From Sphingobacterium corticibacter (GTDB lineage Bacteria > Bacteroidota > Bacteroidia > Sphingobacteriales > Sphingobacteriaceae), in the NCBI RefSeq assembly GCF_003076635.1, contig NZ_QDKG01000002.1:434001-498000 (forward strand): a DNA stretch of 64,000 bases. Reading direction: 5' to 3'. Below the pieces are notes generated by a model. It was not told the origin of the DNA. It did not search any database and saw nothing but the letters and a program-made list of their open reading frames with translations. Within the stretch, counting starts at the first letter, position 1. Every line of letters starts with the position of its first letter. A program made the translations under genes and the position numbers. Positions 44,752 to 54,275 of the stretch are shown piece after piece.

Positions 44752-44792
44752 TAGCGATACGCATGATTAAGAATAACGTAGTATAGAGCGCA

Positions 44793-45731
44793 ATGACAAA
44801 TCGAGGAATATTAAAAGGTCTGGTAACCAAGTCGACTGGAAGTTGGTATCAGGTGCTCGGTGAAGATAATCAGCGCTACGAATGTCGGATCAAAGGAAAA
44901 TTTCGTATCAAAGGCATCAAGACAACCAATCCGATTGCTGTGGGCGATCGTGTCACGATCGAGCCAGAACAAGAAGAAGGCTTTGCAGTCATTACCACAC
45001 TAGAACCGCGAAAGAATTACATTATCCGTCGTTCGATCAATCTTTCTAAACAAACGCAGATCATCGGAGCCAATTTAGATCAAGCATTGCTGGTGGTTAC
45101 ATTGGCTTCGCCGCCAACTTCTATGGGATTCATTGATCGGTTTTTGGTTACGGCCGAAGCGTATAGTATTCCCGCTGTCTTGGTGTTCAATAAATTGGAT
45201 CTTTTTAGTGACGAGGGATTGGAAATTCTTCACGAATACCAATCCGTTTATACCAAAATTGGTTACACCTGTTTAGAAGTTTCTGCATTAGAAGGTACGA
45301 ATCTCACTTCCTTGCACGCACTGTTGCAAGACAAGATTAGCTTGGTTTCTGGTCATTCTGGCGTGGGCAAATCGACCTTGATTAATGCATTGATTCCTGA
45401 TATCAGTCTGAAAACAGGTCAGATATCGAGTTGGTCTGATAAAGGGAAGCATACCACGACATTTGCCGAGATGCTTGATCTACCTTTTGGCGGCAGCTTA
45501 ATTGATACACCAGGAATTCGTGAGTTGGGTGTGGTGGATATTGAACCACAGGAGCTTTCGCACTTTTTTCCGGAAATGCGTGCGCTGATGAATCAGTGCC
45601 GATTCAACAATTGCAGACATATAAATGAGCCCGGCTGCGCCGTAATGGAAGCCGTAGAACAGGAAGAAATCGACCTATCCCGTTATGAAAGTTACTTGAG
45701 TATTTATCATAATGAAGATTCTAGGCATTAA
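44793..45731 (+). CDS. rsgA: Ribosome small-subunit-dependent GTPase RsgA
   Basis: This 312-residue protein has an N-terminal OB domain (GLVTKSTGSWYQV), then a circularly permuted GTPase: G4 FNKLD and G5 VSALEGTNL come before G1 GHSGVGKSTL, G2 HTTTFAEM and G3 DTPGIREL. A C-terminal zinc knuckle has CRFNNCRHINEPGC. It binds the 30S subunit late in assembly and checks the decoding centre. The permutation and zinc site identify it securely. Confidence 0.96.
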   Translation: MTNRGILKGLVTKSTGSWYQVLGEDNQRYECRIKGKFRIKGIKTTNPIAVGDRVTIEPEQEEGFAVITTLEPRKNYIIRRSINLSKQTQIIGANLDQALLVVTLASPPTSMGFIDRFLVTAEAYSIPAVLVFNKLDLFSDEGLEILHEYQSVYTKIGYTCLEVSALEGTNLTSLHALLQDKISLVSGHSGVGKSTLINALIPDISLKTGQISSWSDKGKHTTTFAEMLDLPFGGSLIDTPGIRELGVVDIEPQELSHFFPEMRALMNQCRFNNCRHINEPGCAVMEAVEQEEIDLSRYESYLSIYHNEDSRH

Positions 45732-45823
45732 CCCGCTGTAAGATAAATCTATACCGTAAAAACATCGGTTCACTTTCTTTGTTAAGGAGAATACTTAATA
45801 GTAATTTTGATCAAATACAATTT

Positions 45824-47650
45824 ATGAAACCTATTTGGAAGTGGATCATTGGTATAGTCAGTGCGATACTCGTGATTATATTGGGCGCAGCTTGGTACCT
45901 CAGCAACAATTACAAGCCGATTTTAGAAGATAAACTTAAGGAAATCATTGCCGAATCGTCGGATGGTCTTTATAGTTTGCAGTATGATGCGCTGGATCTC
46001 AGTGTAGCGCTCGGTAATGTGACGTTGAAGAATGCGGTATTGATCCCAGATAGCGCGGTGTACGAACAGCTGGTGGCAGCCGAAAAAGCGCCAAATAATC
46101 GGTTTCACATTGCTTTAGATGAGCTGAAAATTCGCCGTTTCGGTGTCATGAATCTCTTGCTTAACAAAAAGTTGAGCATCAGCTCTATTGAGTTGGCTAC
46201 GCCTACAGTGCATATGATTAGTCAGCCGCATGCCTATAATGATACGGTGAAAAATGAGCAGCCGAAAACATTGTACGAGCAGATCAAAGATGATCTTTCC
46301 GCCATTGCAGTCGATAAAATCGATTTTACCAATGTGAAATTTAGCCATACAAAAATCGCGGATGGTAAGCGATCAACCATGGAGCTGGATAGTGTGCAGT
46401 TGCATATTCGGGATGTCTTGATTAATGAGCACTCCGAACAAGATTCTACGAGACTGTTTTATACCAAATTAGTGGATTTATCCTTGCCAGGGTTTGAGTA
46501 CGATTTACCAGATGGTTTTCACCGGGCAAAATTCGATCATCTAAAATTCAATACGCAGAAGCGCAGCTTATTGGTGAGCAAAGTTTCATTCGCTCCGCGA
46601 ATGAGTAAAAGTGAATTCTTTAGAAGAAAAGGAAAGAAAACCACGATGGCGATCATGAAAGTGGATAGCCTGAGTTTCGAAGGATTGGATATTGCGCGCT
46701 TGATCGACGATCAGAAAATCTATGCGCAAGAAGCTAGGCTTAAAGATGGCTCGGTGTCACTGTATATGGATCTTCGGTATCCATCGACGCCCAAATCACA
46801 AATTGGGAACTCACCACATCAGCAAATCATGAAACTCAAGCAGTCGATTCATATAGATACGGTGTACATCAATAATATCGACGTGCTGTACGGTGAGACC
46901 AGCAAAAAGTATAACCAAGAAGGTATTATCACGTTTAACAACGCAACGGGTATCATCACGAATGTGACCAACGATACGGTTGCTTTGCAAAAAGATAAAT
47001 TTATGCGTGCCGATCTTCGCGCGAAAATTATGAATTCGGGCAATTTACATGCTATCTTTGGCTTTGATATGTTGAGCAAGAATGGCGCGCATACCTACAA
47101 AGGTAGCTTAGGCGCGATGAAAGCCACGGCATTCAATCGCATCATCAAGCCGTTGGTCAATGTAGAAATCAGCTCGGGCAACATTCGAAAAGTGAGTTTT
47201 AACATGGCCGGTACAGATTATCGGAACTGGGGCGATTTTCGGTTTGACTACGATGACTTGAAGGTGAAGATTTTGGGTAGCAAAGATGAGGAAGGAAAGC
47301 GCTCTAGCAAAGGCATTTTATCCTTTTTAGTGAATCAGATACTTATAAATGATAGTAATCCAGACGCGAACGAAGTATACCACAAAGGGACTGTGGAATA
47401 TAAGAGAGATCCTACACATTCGTTCTGGAAAACCTTGTGGCAAAGTTTGTTGGATGGTATAAAACAAACGGCTGGAATTAGTGCAGAGCGTGAAGCGAAA
47501 CTAACGCAGGCTGGACGCAAATCGCAAGAAGCTGCAACGGGAGTAAAAGGTGCGGCACAAAGAACAGGTGGATTCATTAAAGGCTTGTTTAGTAAGAAGG
47601 ACAAAGAAGACGCCGATAAAAAAGAAGAAAAGAAGAAAAAATCAAAATAG
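45824..47650 (+). CDS. AsmA-like membrane-anchored envelope protein
   Basis: From ATG 45824 (MKPIWKWIIGIVSAILVIILGAAWYL) the product has 608 residues. It has one N-terminal membrane helix, a long beta-rich region with repeated ALDLSVALGNVTLKN, LKIRRFGVMNLLLNKKLSISSIELATPTVHM patterns, and a C-terminal Lys/Glu-rich tail (KDKEDADKKEEKKKKSK). The N-terminal helix plus AsmA/DUF748-like pattern of short strands suggests the bridge-like lipid-transfer or outer-membrane biogenesis family, but similarity is only by pattern. The next gene, map, starts 6 bases after its stop. Confidence 0.65.
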   Translation: MKPIWKWIIGIVSAILVIILGAAWYLSNNYKPILEDKLKEIIAESSDGLYSLQYDALDLSVALGNVTLKNAVLIPDSAVYEQLVAAEKAPNNRFHIALDELKIRRFGVMNLLLNKKLSISSIELATPTVHMISQPHAYNDTVKNEQPKTLYEQIKDDLSAIAVDKIDFTNVKFSHTKIADGKRSTMELDSVQLHIRDVLINEHSEQDSTRLFYTKLVDLSLPGFEYDLPDGFHRAKFDHLKFNTQKRSLLVSKVSFAPRMSKSEFFRRKGKKTTMAIMKVDSLSFEGLDIARLIDDQKIYAQEARLKDGSVSLYMDLRYPSTPKSQIGNSPHQQIMKLKQSIHIDTVYINNIDVLYGETSKKYNQEGIITFNNATGIITNVTNDTVALQKDKFMRADLRAKIMNSGNLHAIFGFDMLSKNGAHTYKGSLGAMKATAFNRIIKPLVNVEISSGNIRKVSFNMAGTDYRNWGDFRFDYDDLKVKILGSKDEEGKRSSKGILSFLVNQILINDSNPDANEVYHKGTVEYKRDPTHSFWKTLWQSLLDGIKQTAGISAEREAKLTQAGRKSQEAATGVKGAAQRTGGFIKGLFSKKDKEDADKKEEKKKKSK

Positions 47651-47656
47651 CAATCT

Positions 47657-48415
47657 ATGTCGATAACGAATGAGCAAGAGCTGAATGGGATGAAAAAGAT
47701 TAGCGAAGTGGTCGCTCTCACGTTGAAGGAGATGATCGCTTTCGCAGCGCCAGGAATGTCTACCAAAACATTGGACAACTATGGTCGCGATATTCTCGAA
47801 TCATATGGCGCCGCTTCTGCTCCTTTCAAAACTTACGGTTTCCCTGGTTGGACTTGCATCAGCGTAGACAAAGAATTTTGTCACGGCATCCCGTCCGATC
47901 AGCGCATTCTGCAAGAAGGACAGTTGATTAATATTGATGTGTCGGCGGAGTTAAATGGATTCTGGTCCGACAATGGAAGTTCCTTCGTCGTTGGGAATGT
48001 CGCATCAGAACATGAAAATTTATTGCAAGCATCTCGCGAAATTTTGCATGAGGCCATTGCACAGATCAGCGGTGGAGTACGTATTTCGGATGTGGGCGAG
48101 CTGATGGAGAAATCGGCCAAGCGCCGAGGATACCGCGTGATCAAAAACCTCACAGGGCATGGCGTCGGTCGAAGCCTGCATGAAGCACCACACGAGATTG
48201 CTAATTTTCGTGATCGATTCAATCGCGAAAGATTCAAAAAAAATACGACTGTAGCGATCGAAACATTTATCTCCACCGATTCTTCGGAAGCCGTAACGCT
48301 GAAAGATGGTTGGACGATGGTGGGCAACAAAGGTGGTTATATGGCGCAGCATGAGCATACTATCTTAGTAACTGGAGGAAAACCCGTGATTCTGACATCA
48401 AGTAACGGTGTGTAA
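47657..48415 (+). CDS. map: Type I methionine aminopeptidase
   Basis: This 252-residue enzyme has all five metal ligands, D94, D105, H168, E202 and E233, spaced as in E. coli MetAP. The surrounding segments are INIDVSAELNGFWSDNG, GHGVGRSLHEAPHE and QHEHTILV. The loop after E202 reads AIETFIS, where most family members have IEPM, a minor variation. It removes the initiator Met from nascent proteins. It is placed alone, without rpsM/rplR neighbours, unlike the copy in the ribosomal operon of many Bacteroidota, so it may be a second map gene. Confidence 0.9.
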   Translation: MSITNEQELNGMKKISEVVALTLKEMIAFAAPGMSTKTLDNYGRDILESYGAASAPFKTYGFPGWTCISVDKEFCHGIPSDQRILQEGQLINIDVSAELNGFWSDNGSSFVVGNVASEHENLLQASREILHEAIAQISGGVRISDVGELMEKSAKRRGYRVIKNLTGHGVGRSLHEAPHEIANFRDRFNRERFKKNTTVAIETFISTDSSEAVTLKDGWTMVGNKGGYMAQHEHTILVTGGKPVILTSSNGV

Positions 48416-48441
48416 TTTGTATCTCTGTTCGGTGATTACCT

Positions 48442-50220
48442 ATGTCGGAACTATTCCAATACATTATCAGGTATAAGGCACAGGCTCTAGATAAAATCAT
48501 GTTTTATCTAAGCTTGTTTTGCACAGCGATTATCTTATTGCATATTGGTTTTGTTCGAGATCTTTTCTGGGCGAATATGCTTGGGCAGTCAGCGATTATA
48601 CTATTCTACGGCCTTTTTTCTCTCGAGTTCATTCGGCTTTTTGCCAGTGTATTCGTACTGAAAAAAATAAATGTAACACACTTTTCGAGTGTCTTTCTGA
48701 GTGCTTACATGCTCTTTGTGATTTTTGTGCGGCATGTCGGTTGGTCAGGCGAAGTGGATTTTACCAGAGACGAATGGGCTTTTCTTGGCGTCGCCCTCGT
48801 TTTTTTAACACAATTGTCTAAGAATAGCCTGTTTTTAGACAAGTTATATTTCAATCCTACCATACTCTTTGTCATTAGTTTCTTAGCACTTATTTTATTG
48901 GGTACGGTGTTGCTGATGCTTCCGCGTACATCCATTGGCGCACCATTGGCATTTATAGATGCCTTTTTTATGTCGACGAGTGCAGTCTGTATTACAGGAC
49001 TGCAAGTCACGAATATTGCTACGCAGTTTTCCTTCTTCGGTCAGTTTGTGATCTTGTTGTTGATCCAAATCGGTGGTCTTGGCATCATGACTTTTACGGG
49101 CTTTTTTGGTTACTTCTTCTCAGGTGGTTTTTCGTTTAAAAATCAATTGATGTTTGGCGAGGTGCTAGGGGAGAGTAAGTTAAATGAGGTAATCAAAACA
49201 TTGCTAATGATTATTTTCATCACATTTTTATTAGAAGCGATCGGTGCATTCATGCTATTCTTTTCGATAGATGCTGCGCAAATTCCAGACGTAGGCTACC
49301 GGATATTTTTTGCGGCCTTTCACGCTGTTTCCGGATTTTGTAATTCAGGATTTACCCTGATGGAAGGCGGTATGGCCGGCAATGTCTTCCGGTTCAATTA
49401 TCCTTTTCAATTGGCACTGTCGAGTATGTTTATCTGCGGAACACTGGGTTTCGGAGTTATTCACAACTTTTATACCTATGGAAAGAAAACGGTGACCGCT
49501 TACATCGACCGATTTATCAGACGCCGTCGCGTCGTGCACAAAGCACACAACTTTTCATTCGCACATAAATTCGTGGTGTATTGCAATATCATTGTGATTG
49601 CATTGGCCACGATCTCGTTTTTCGCATTAGAATATCAGCGCTCATTGGCGGCAGATGAAAGTATTTGGGGAAAGATGACTACCGCATTCTTTATGGCGAA
49701 CTCCGCGCGAACCGCTGGATTCGAAACGATCGGAGTTAGTTTGCTGTCTATGCCAACCTTGATTATGTCGGTGACATTGATGTGGATTGGATCGTCACCG
49801 GGATCTACAGGCGGCGGTGTGAAAGTCACTACTATTGCGGTAGCATTGCTCAATGTCGTGTCGCTTGCGCGTGGCAAAGAATCCATTGAAATTTTTGGTA
49901 GACGTATCTTACCAGAGTCGGTGAGTAAAGCTTTTGCCATTATATTGCTGTCTATACTCTCGATTTTGCTTTGCTTTATTTTTCTCAATGTCACGGATGG
50001 CGATCTGGATACGACCGCGTTATTGTTTGAATCCATTTCGGCATATACTACCTCAGGTCTGAGTTTGGGCATTACAGCCGAGCTCAGCTCGGCTGGCAAA
50101 TTGGTCTTAATGACTACGATGTTTGTCGGTCGTGTCGGTATGTTGACACTTTTGGTGGCATTTATTAAAGACTCGTCTAAGAAGAATTATATTTACCCAT
50201 CAGAAAAGCTGTTATTTTAA
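48442..50220 (+). CDS. trkH: TrkH-type potassium uptake protein
   Basis: The 592-residue protein has ten or more hydrophobic segments. It contains four P-loop repeats of the TrkH/KtrB family, with filter-like pieces TSAVCITGLQVTN, ISGFCNSGF-like AFHAVSGFCNSGFTL, NSARTAGFETIG and ISAYTTSGLSLG. It conducts K+ across the inner membrane. The regulatory TrkA subunit follows with a 1-base overlap (TAATG). The N-terminal 140 residues carry extra helices not seen in E. coli TrkH. Confidence 0.92.
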   Translation: MSELFQYIIRYKAQALDKIMFYLSLFCTAIILLHIGFVRDLFWANMLGQSAIILFYGLFSLEFIRLFASVFVLKKINVTHFSSVFLSAYMLFVIFVRHVGWSGEVDFTRDEWAFLGVALVFLTQLSKNSLFLDKLYFNPTILFVISFLALILLGTVLLMLPRTSIGAPLAFIDAFFMSTSAVCITGLQVTNIATQFSFFGQFVILLLIQIGGLGIMTFTGFFGYFFSGGFSFKNQLMFGEVLGESKLNEVIKTLLMIIFITFLLEAIGAFMLFFSIDAAQIPDVGYRIFFAAFHAVSGFCNSGFTLMEGGMAGNVFRFNYPFQLALSSMFICGTLGFGVIHNFYTYGKKTVTAYIDRFIRRRRVVHKAHNFSFAHKFVVYCNIIVIALATISFFALEYQRSLAADESIWGKMTTAFFMANSARTAGFETIGVSLLSMPTLIMSVTLMWIGSSPGSTGGGVKVTTIAVALLNVVSLARGKESIEIFGRRILPESVSKAFAIILLSILSILLCFIFLNVTDGDLDTTALLFESISAYTTSGLSLGITAELSSAGKLVLMTTMFVGRVGMLTLLVAFIKDSSKKNYIYPSEKLLF

Positions 50221-50906
50221 TGAAGTACATCGTATTAGGACTCGGACATTTTGGAAGATCATTGGCCATACGGCTCACCGAGATGGGACATGAAGTGATT
50301 GGCGTAGACGTAAAGCTGACTTTGGTAGAGCAATTTAAAGATCAGATTACGCACACGGTATGTCTGGATACCACGGATCGAGAATCGGTCAGATCGTTGC
50401 CGCTCAAAGATAGTGATGCGGTGATTGTGGGTATTGGTGAAGATGGTGGTGCATCTATATTAACGACGGCTTTGCTCAAGCAACTTCAGGTAAAGCGCAT
50501 CATCGGGCGAGTAATTTCTGATCTGCAGAAAACGGTTCTTGAAGCGATGGATATCGCTGAATACGTGATGCCAGAGGAAGAAGCTGCCACACGGTTGGCG
50601 ATGCGCTTAGACAATATAGATATTGTCGACTCGTTTCAGGTGTCTGACAAGTACAGTATTATTGAGACTAAAGTGCCAGCGAAATATGTCGGTTTATCTT
50701 TGCAAGAAGCGAATCTGACCAATATCTATAAAGTCATTGTACTCACCACACTACGCGATCAAGTCGGCAGTGCGCTCGGTCAAAATCGGCTTAAACGCGA
50801 AGCAACTGGTATTGCTAAATCGGACACAATCTTACAAGAAGGCGACGTGTTGGTCTTGTTTGGAGAAATGGCGGATATTATGCGCCTGATTCGTAAAGGG
50901 GAATAG
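50220..50906 (+). CDS. trkA: TrkA-type NAD-binding regulator of potassium uptake
   Basis: This 228-residue cytoplasmic protein has an N-terminal RCK_N Rossmann domain (YIVLGLGHFGRSLAIRLTEMGHEVIGVD) and a C-terminal RCK_C domain (IIETKVPAKYVGLSLQEANL, TILQEGDVLVLFG). It binds NAD(H) or ATP and gates TrkH. Its size matches the single-unit KtrA/TrkA form. It overlaps the trkH stop by one base. Confidence 0.94.
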   Translation: MKYIVLGLGHFGRSLAIRLTEMGHEVIGVDVKLTLVEQFKDQITHTVCLDTTDRESVRSLPLKDSDAVIVGIGEDGGASILTTALLKQLQVKRIIGRVISDLQKTVLEAMDIAEYVMPEEEAATRLAMRLDNIDIVDSFQVSDKYSIIETKVPAKYVGLSLQEANLTNIYKVIVLTTLRDQVGSALGQNRLKREATGIAKSDTILQEGDVLVLFGEMADIMRLIRKGE

Positions 50907-50920
50907 CGGGAAATACTTCC

Positions 50921-50949
50921 TTGTATTTTAAAATATTTATATATTTTTG
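50921..50949 (+). promoter_or_regulatory. Promoter of the YfhO-like gene
   Basis: TTG (-33, 50921-50923) and TATTTTTG (-7, 50942-50949) are separated by 18 bases, within the Bacteroidota spacing range. The start codon lies 32 nt downstream. Confidence 0.6.
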
Positions 50950-50981
50950 ACCCTTAATCGATATTTAATCCAAAAGCGCGC

Positions 50982-53471
50982 ATGAAAAATTGGTTCAAGG
51001 AGAATGCCTCCCACCTCACAATTATAGCGATACTCGTTTTACTCGTCTTTTTTTATTTCACCCCAGTTTGGCAGGGCAAAACCTTAGCTCAGTCGGATGT
51101 CGTGCAAGCGGCCGGTGGCCAAAAGGAGATGTTTGACTTCAAAGCAAAAGATGGGAAAGCACCTTTATGGACAAACTCCATGTTTGGCGGTATGCCTGTT
51201 TACCAAATATGGTTAGGGCACGAAGCCAACGTCACAACTTATATTTCTAAAGCGCTGCGCGCGGTATTTCCTCCACCAGCAGATATTTTATTGCTGTATC
51301 TTTTAGGCGGATATCTATTATTTAGTGTACTCCGGCTCAAACCTTGGTTAGCTGCGGTCGGTGCTGTCGCATTGGCCTTCTCGTCGTACAATATGATTTA
51401 TATTGAGGCGGGTCACATGAATAAAGCGTATGCTATTGCTTACATCGCGCCAATTATCGCATCTATTATTTTATGTTATCGCGGTTCTTGGCTGTGGGGA
51501 GGCTCTTTGTTGGCGCTATTTATGGCGTTGGAGATTCGCACCAATCACATACAGGTTACCTATTATCTATTCATTAGTTTATTGGTGTTAGTCGGTTTTG
51601 AGGTGTATTATGCTATTCGCGACAAAAAGCTGAAACCATTTTTACAATCTACTGCGGTGCAGTTGGGTGCGGTGCTAGTTGCAGTGCTCGTGAATGCGAC
51701 CGTATTATTCCCGACCTACGAATATAGCCAGCTGACTACACGCGGCAAAGCCAACCTGACTAGTGCAGAAAATGGTGGTGGTGCGGAATCTGGTCTTACT
51801 AAAGAATATGCTTACGGTTGGTCGCAAGGTGTGGGTGAGAATATTACTTTCTTGATCCCAAATGCCTATGGCGGCCGTTCGGGTGGTGTGCTGGATAAAA
51901 ATTCTAATGTTGCCAAGTTCGTTAAAGGCCTGAATGTTCCAGAAGCACAAGCAGAGCAGTTTGCGCAATCTATGCCAACCTATTGGGGCGAAAAAATGTT
52001 CACTTCAGGACCTTGGTATTTCGGAGCCGGTGTGATCTTCCTTTTCATTTTAGGAATCGTCATCGTTAAAAACAGATATAAGTGGTGGTTGGTGTCTGCT
52101 ACAGGCCTCACTATTTTCTTGGCCTTTGGAAAGCATTTACCTTTCATTTCGGATTTGTTCTTCGATTATTTCCCGATGTACAACAAGTTCCGCGCGGTAG
52201 AATCTATTTTGGTGATCCCGTCGGTCTTGATTCCCATTCTGGCTATTCTGGCCTTGGATCAAATCATCAGCCGTGCGGCAGAGGTCAAGAATCTGGATAA
52301 AAAATTACTGTATACAGGTGGCGGTGTAGCAGCGCTTTGTTTGCTGATCGCCTTAATGCCGGATCTTTTCTTGAGTTTCCGTTCTTCTACGCACCAGCAA
52401 TTGATCACTTCGTACCAACAGCAAGTTGGCGATGCGGCCATGGGCAATGAAATCGTCAATGCCTTATTGAAAGACCGCGCAGCCATCGCAAGCGCAGATG
52501 CTTGGCGTTCTTTAATCATCGTGCTGATTACTTTTGGAGCGGTTTGGTTCTATATCAAGAAAAAAGCTTCGCTTACGATCATGTTAGCCGCAGTTGGTTT
52601 AGTGACGCTCGCTGATTTATGGACGGTAAACAAACGTTATTTAAATGACGAATCCTTTAATAGCCCAGCAGCTTTGCAGGATCATATGCCGAAGCGCGAA
52701 GTAGACGATCTTATTTTGATGGATAAAGATCCATCATACCGTGTGTTTGATTTGACGACCAGTCCATTCCAAGATGCGCGCCAATCCTATTATCACAAAA
52801 GCTTAGGTGGCTATCATGCAGCGAAGCTAATGCGTTTTCAAGAAGTGTTGGAGCATCAGTTTGATGGTGCCATCAACGAAGATGTATTGGATATGTTCAA
52901 TGTACGCTATGTCATTACGCGCGATCCGAAAAACAATTCAGAACGTATCCAAAGACGTAGTTCAGCAGCTGGAAATGCTTGGTTTGTAGACAAGATTACT
53001 TTCGTAAAAGACAATAACGAGGAGATGAATGCTCTGGATAGTTTCGATCCGCGCAAAGAAGCATTTGTCAACAAAGAATTTGAAGACAAATTAAAAGCAA
53101 CACAATTGGGTAACAGTGCTAACGCACAAATCAATTTGGTTTCTTACCATCCAGATACCATGCGTTATGAATATACAGCACCCCGCGATGCATTCGCTGT
53201 ATTCTCTGAAGTGTATTATGAGAAAGGTTGGAAAGCATATGTAGATGGTGAAGAAGTGCCGATTATTCGGGCCGATTATATCTTGCGCGCGTTACAGCTT
53301 CCTGGTGGAAACCATGAGGTGGAATTTATCTTCGCGCCACAATCTATGAAGACCAGTACTGTATTATCTATGATATTCTCTATCGTATTGGTATTGGGTA
53401 TTGCGGGAGCACTTTTCTGGCATTACCGCAGGAAAAGCCAAACACCAAAAGTGGTAGTGAATCACAAATAA
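50982..53471 (+). CDS. YfhO-family polytopic membrane protein
   Basis: This 829-residue protein has about twelve hydrophobic helices in residues 10-580 and a soluble C-terminal part with KRDV-like DLTTSPFQDARQSYYHKSLGGYHAAKLMRFQEV, followed by a final helix. The family (YfhO) is a GT-C-fold-like glycosyltransferase group in which one Bacillus member glycosylates lipoteichoic acid. In Bacteroidota no function is established. Sugar transfer to an envelope polymer is only a guess. It is monocistronic, with convergent rnhB after it. Confidence 0.85.
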   Translation: MKNWFKENASHLTIIAILVLLVFFYFTPVWQGKTLAQSDVVQAAGGQKEMFDFKAKDGKAPLWTNSMFGGMPVYQIWLGHEANVTTYISKALRAVFPPPADILLLYLLGGYLLFSVLRLKPWLAAVGAVALAFSSYNMIYIEAGHMNKAYAIAYIAPIIASIILCYRGSWLWGGSLLALFMALEIRTNHIQVTYYLFISLLVLVGFEVYYAIRDKKLKPFLQSTAVQLGAVLVAVLVNATVLFPTYEYSQLTTRGKANLTSAENGGGAESGLTKEYAYGWSQGVGENITFLIPNAYGGRSGGVLDKNSNVAKFVKGLNVPEAQAEQFAQSMPTYWGEKMFTSGPWYFGAGVIFLFILGIVIVKNRYKWWLVSATGLTIFLAFGKHLPFISDLFFDYFPMYNKFRAVESILVIPSVLIPILAILALDQIISRAAEVKNLDKKLLYTGGGVAALCLLIALMPDLFLSFRSSTHQQLITSYQQQVGDAAMGNEIVNALLKDRAAIASADAWRSLIIVLITFGAVWFYIKKKASLTIMLAAVGLVTLADLWTVNKRYLNDESFNSPAALQDHMPKREVDDLILMDKDPSYRVFDLTTSPFQDARQSYYHKSLGGYHAAKLMRFQEVLEHQFDGAINEDVLDMFNVRYVITRDPKNNSERIQRRSSAAGNAWFVDKITFVKDNNEEMNALDSFDPRKEAFVNKEFEDKLKATQLGNSANAQINLVSYHPDTMRYEYTAPRDAFAVFSEVYYEKGWKAYVDGEEVPIIRADYILRALQLPGGNHEVEFIFAPQSMKTSTVLSMIFSIVLVLGIAGALFWHYRRKSQTPKVVVNHK

Positions 53472-53474
53472 ATT

Positions 53475-53501
53475 TTTCTGCACCCTGTTTAGGTGCAGAA
53501 A
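53475..53501. terminator. Hairpin between yfhO-like gene and rnhB
   Basis: TTTCTGCACC (53475-53484) and GGTGCAGAAA (53492-53501) form a 10-bp stem with a 7-nt loop just after the YfhO stop. The plus-strand tail has no T-run. On the minus strand AAAAATTT follows, so it is at best a weak terminator. Confidence 0.4.
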
Positions 53502-53511
53502 GAATTATACT

Positions 53512-53560
53512 AAAACCTTTAGAATAATCGAAGCTGCGGATCGGTTACTCTAAAGGTTTT
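53512..53560 (+). terminator. Second hairpin, overlapping the rnhB stop
   Basis: AAAACCTTTAGA (53512-53523) and TCTAAAGGTTTT (53549-53560) are a perfect 12-bp inverted repeat with a 25-nt loop, followed by TT. It covers the rnhB stop codon and last ten codons. It could end the YfhO transcript inside the 3' end of rnhB. Confidence 0.4.
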
Positions 53561-54130
53561 TCTATGATGTGGTGTCAACCCAAGCTCTAGAATGGCGTTA
53601 CGATGTTTGATCGTGGGGTAACCTTTATTACTCAACCAGTCATATTCTGGATGTTCTACCGCGATGTTGTGCATGTATTCGTCGCGATACGTTTTAGCCA
53701 GAATAGAAGCTGCGGCAATAGATAAGTATTTGCCATCTCCTTTTACGATGCAGGAATATGGTAGTGTTTGATAGGGAACAAATTTATTCCCATCTACAAT
53801 GATGTACTCCGCTGGCGTTTTCAGCATGTCCAATGCGCGGTGCATCGCCAGATAGGATGCCTGGTGTATATTTATTCGATCAATCTCTTCGGCAGAAACA
53901 GATGCTACGGCAAAATCCAGCGCTTCTTGTTCTATTACCGTGCGTAAGGCATGGCGTTTCTTTTCCGATAGCTTTTTCGAATCATTGAGAATCGGATTAT
54001 AATAATCCAAAGGAAAAACCACGGCGGCAGCAAATACAGGACCAGCTAAGCAACCTCGCCCAGCCTCGTCACAACCAGCTTCGCGCAAATCATTTTGGAA
54101 AAAAGAGAGTAAGGGAACAATTTCTTGCAT
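53519..54130 (-). CDS. rnhB: Ribonuclease HII
   Basis: This 203-residue enzyme has the GCDEAGRGCLAGPVFAAAVV segment (active-site D-E), LNDSKKLSEKKR, the third Asp in YIIVDGNKF, SIAAASILAKTYRDEYM and the C-terminal HHRKTFRV. It removes ribonucleotides from RNA-DNA hybrids. All active-site residues are present. Confidence 0.95.
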   Translation of the reverse strand: MQEIVPLLSFFQNDLREAGCDEAGRGCLAGPVFAAAVVFPLDYYNPILNDSKKLSEKKRHALRTVIEQEALDFAVASVSAEEIDRINIHQASYLAMHRALDMLKTPAEYIIVDGNKFVPYQTLPYSCIVKGDGKYLSIAAASILAKTYRDEYMHNIAVEHPEYDWLSNKGYPTIKHRNAILELGLTPHHRKTFRVTDPQLRLF

Positions 54131-54275
54131 AACGACACGAATTTAAGAATAATTGTAACTTATGTGTGATAAAACCTCATTTACACTTATTTACACTCCG
54201 AATGATTTCTTTTGTCAAAGATTTATTTTTTATAGTTGCTTATTTTAGCGCCGCCAAAAAATAAATTAACTTAAC

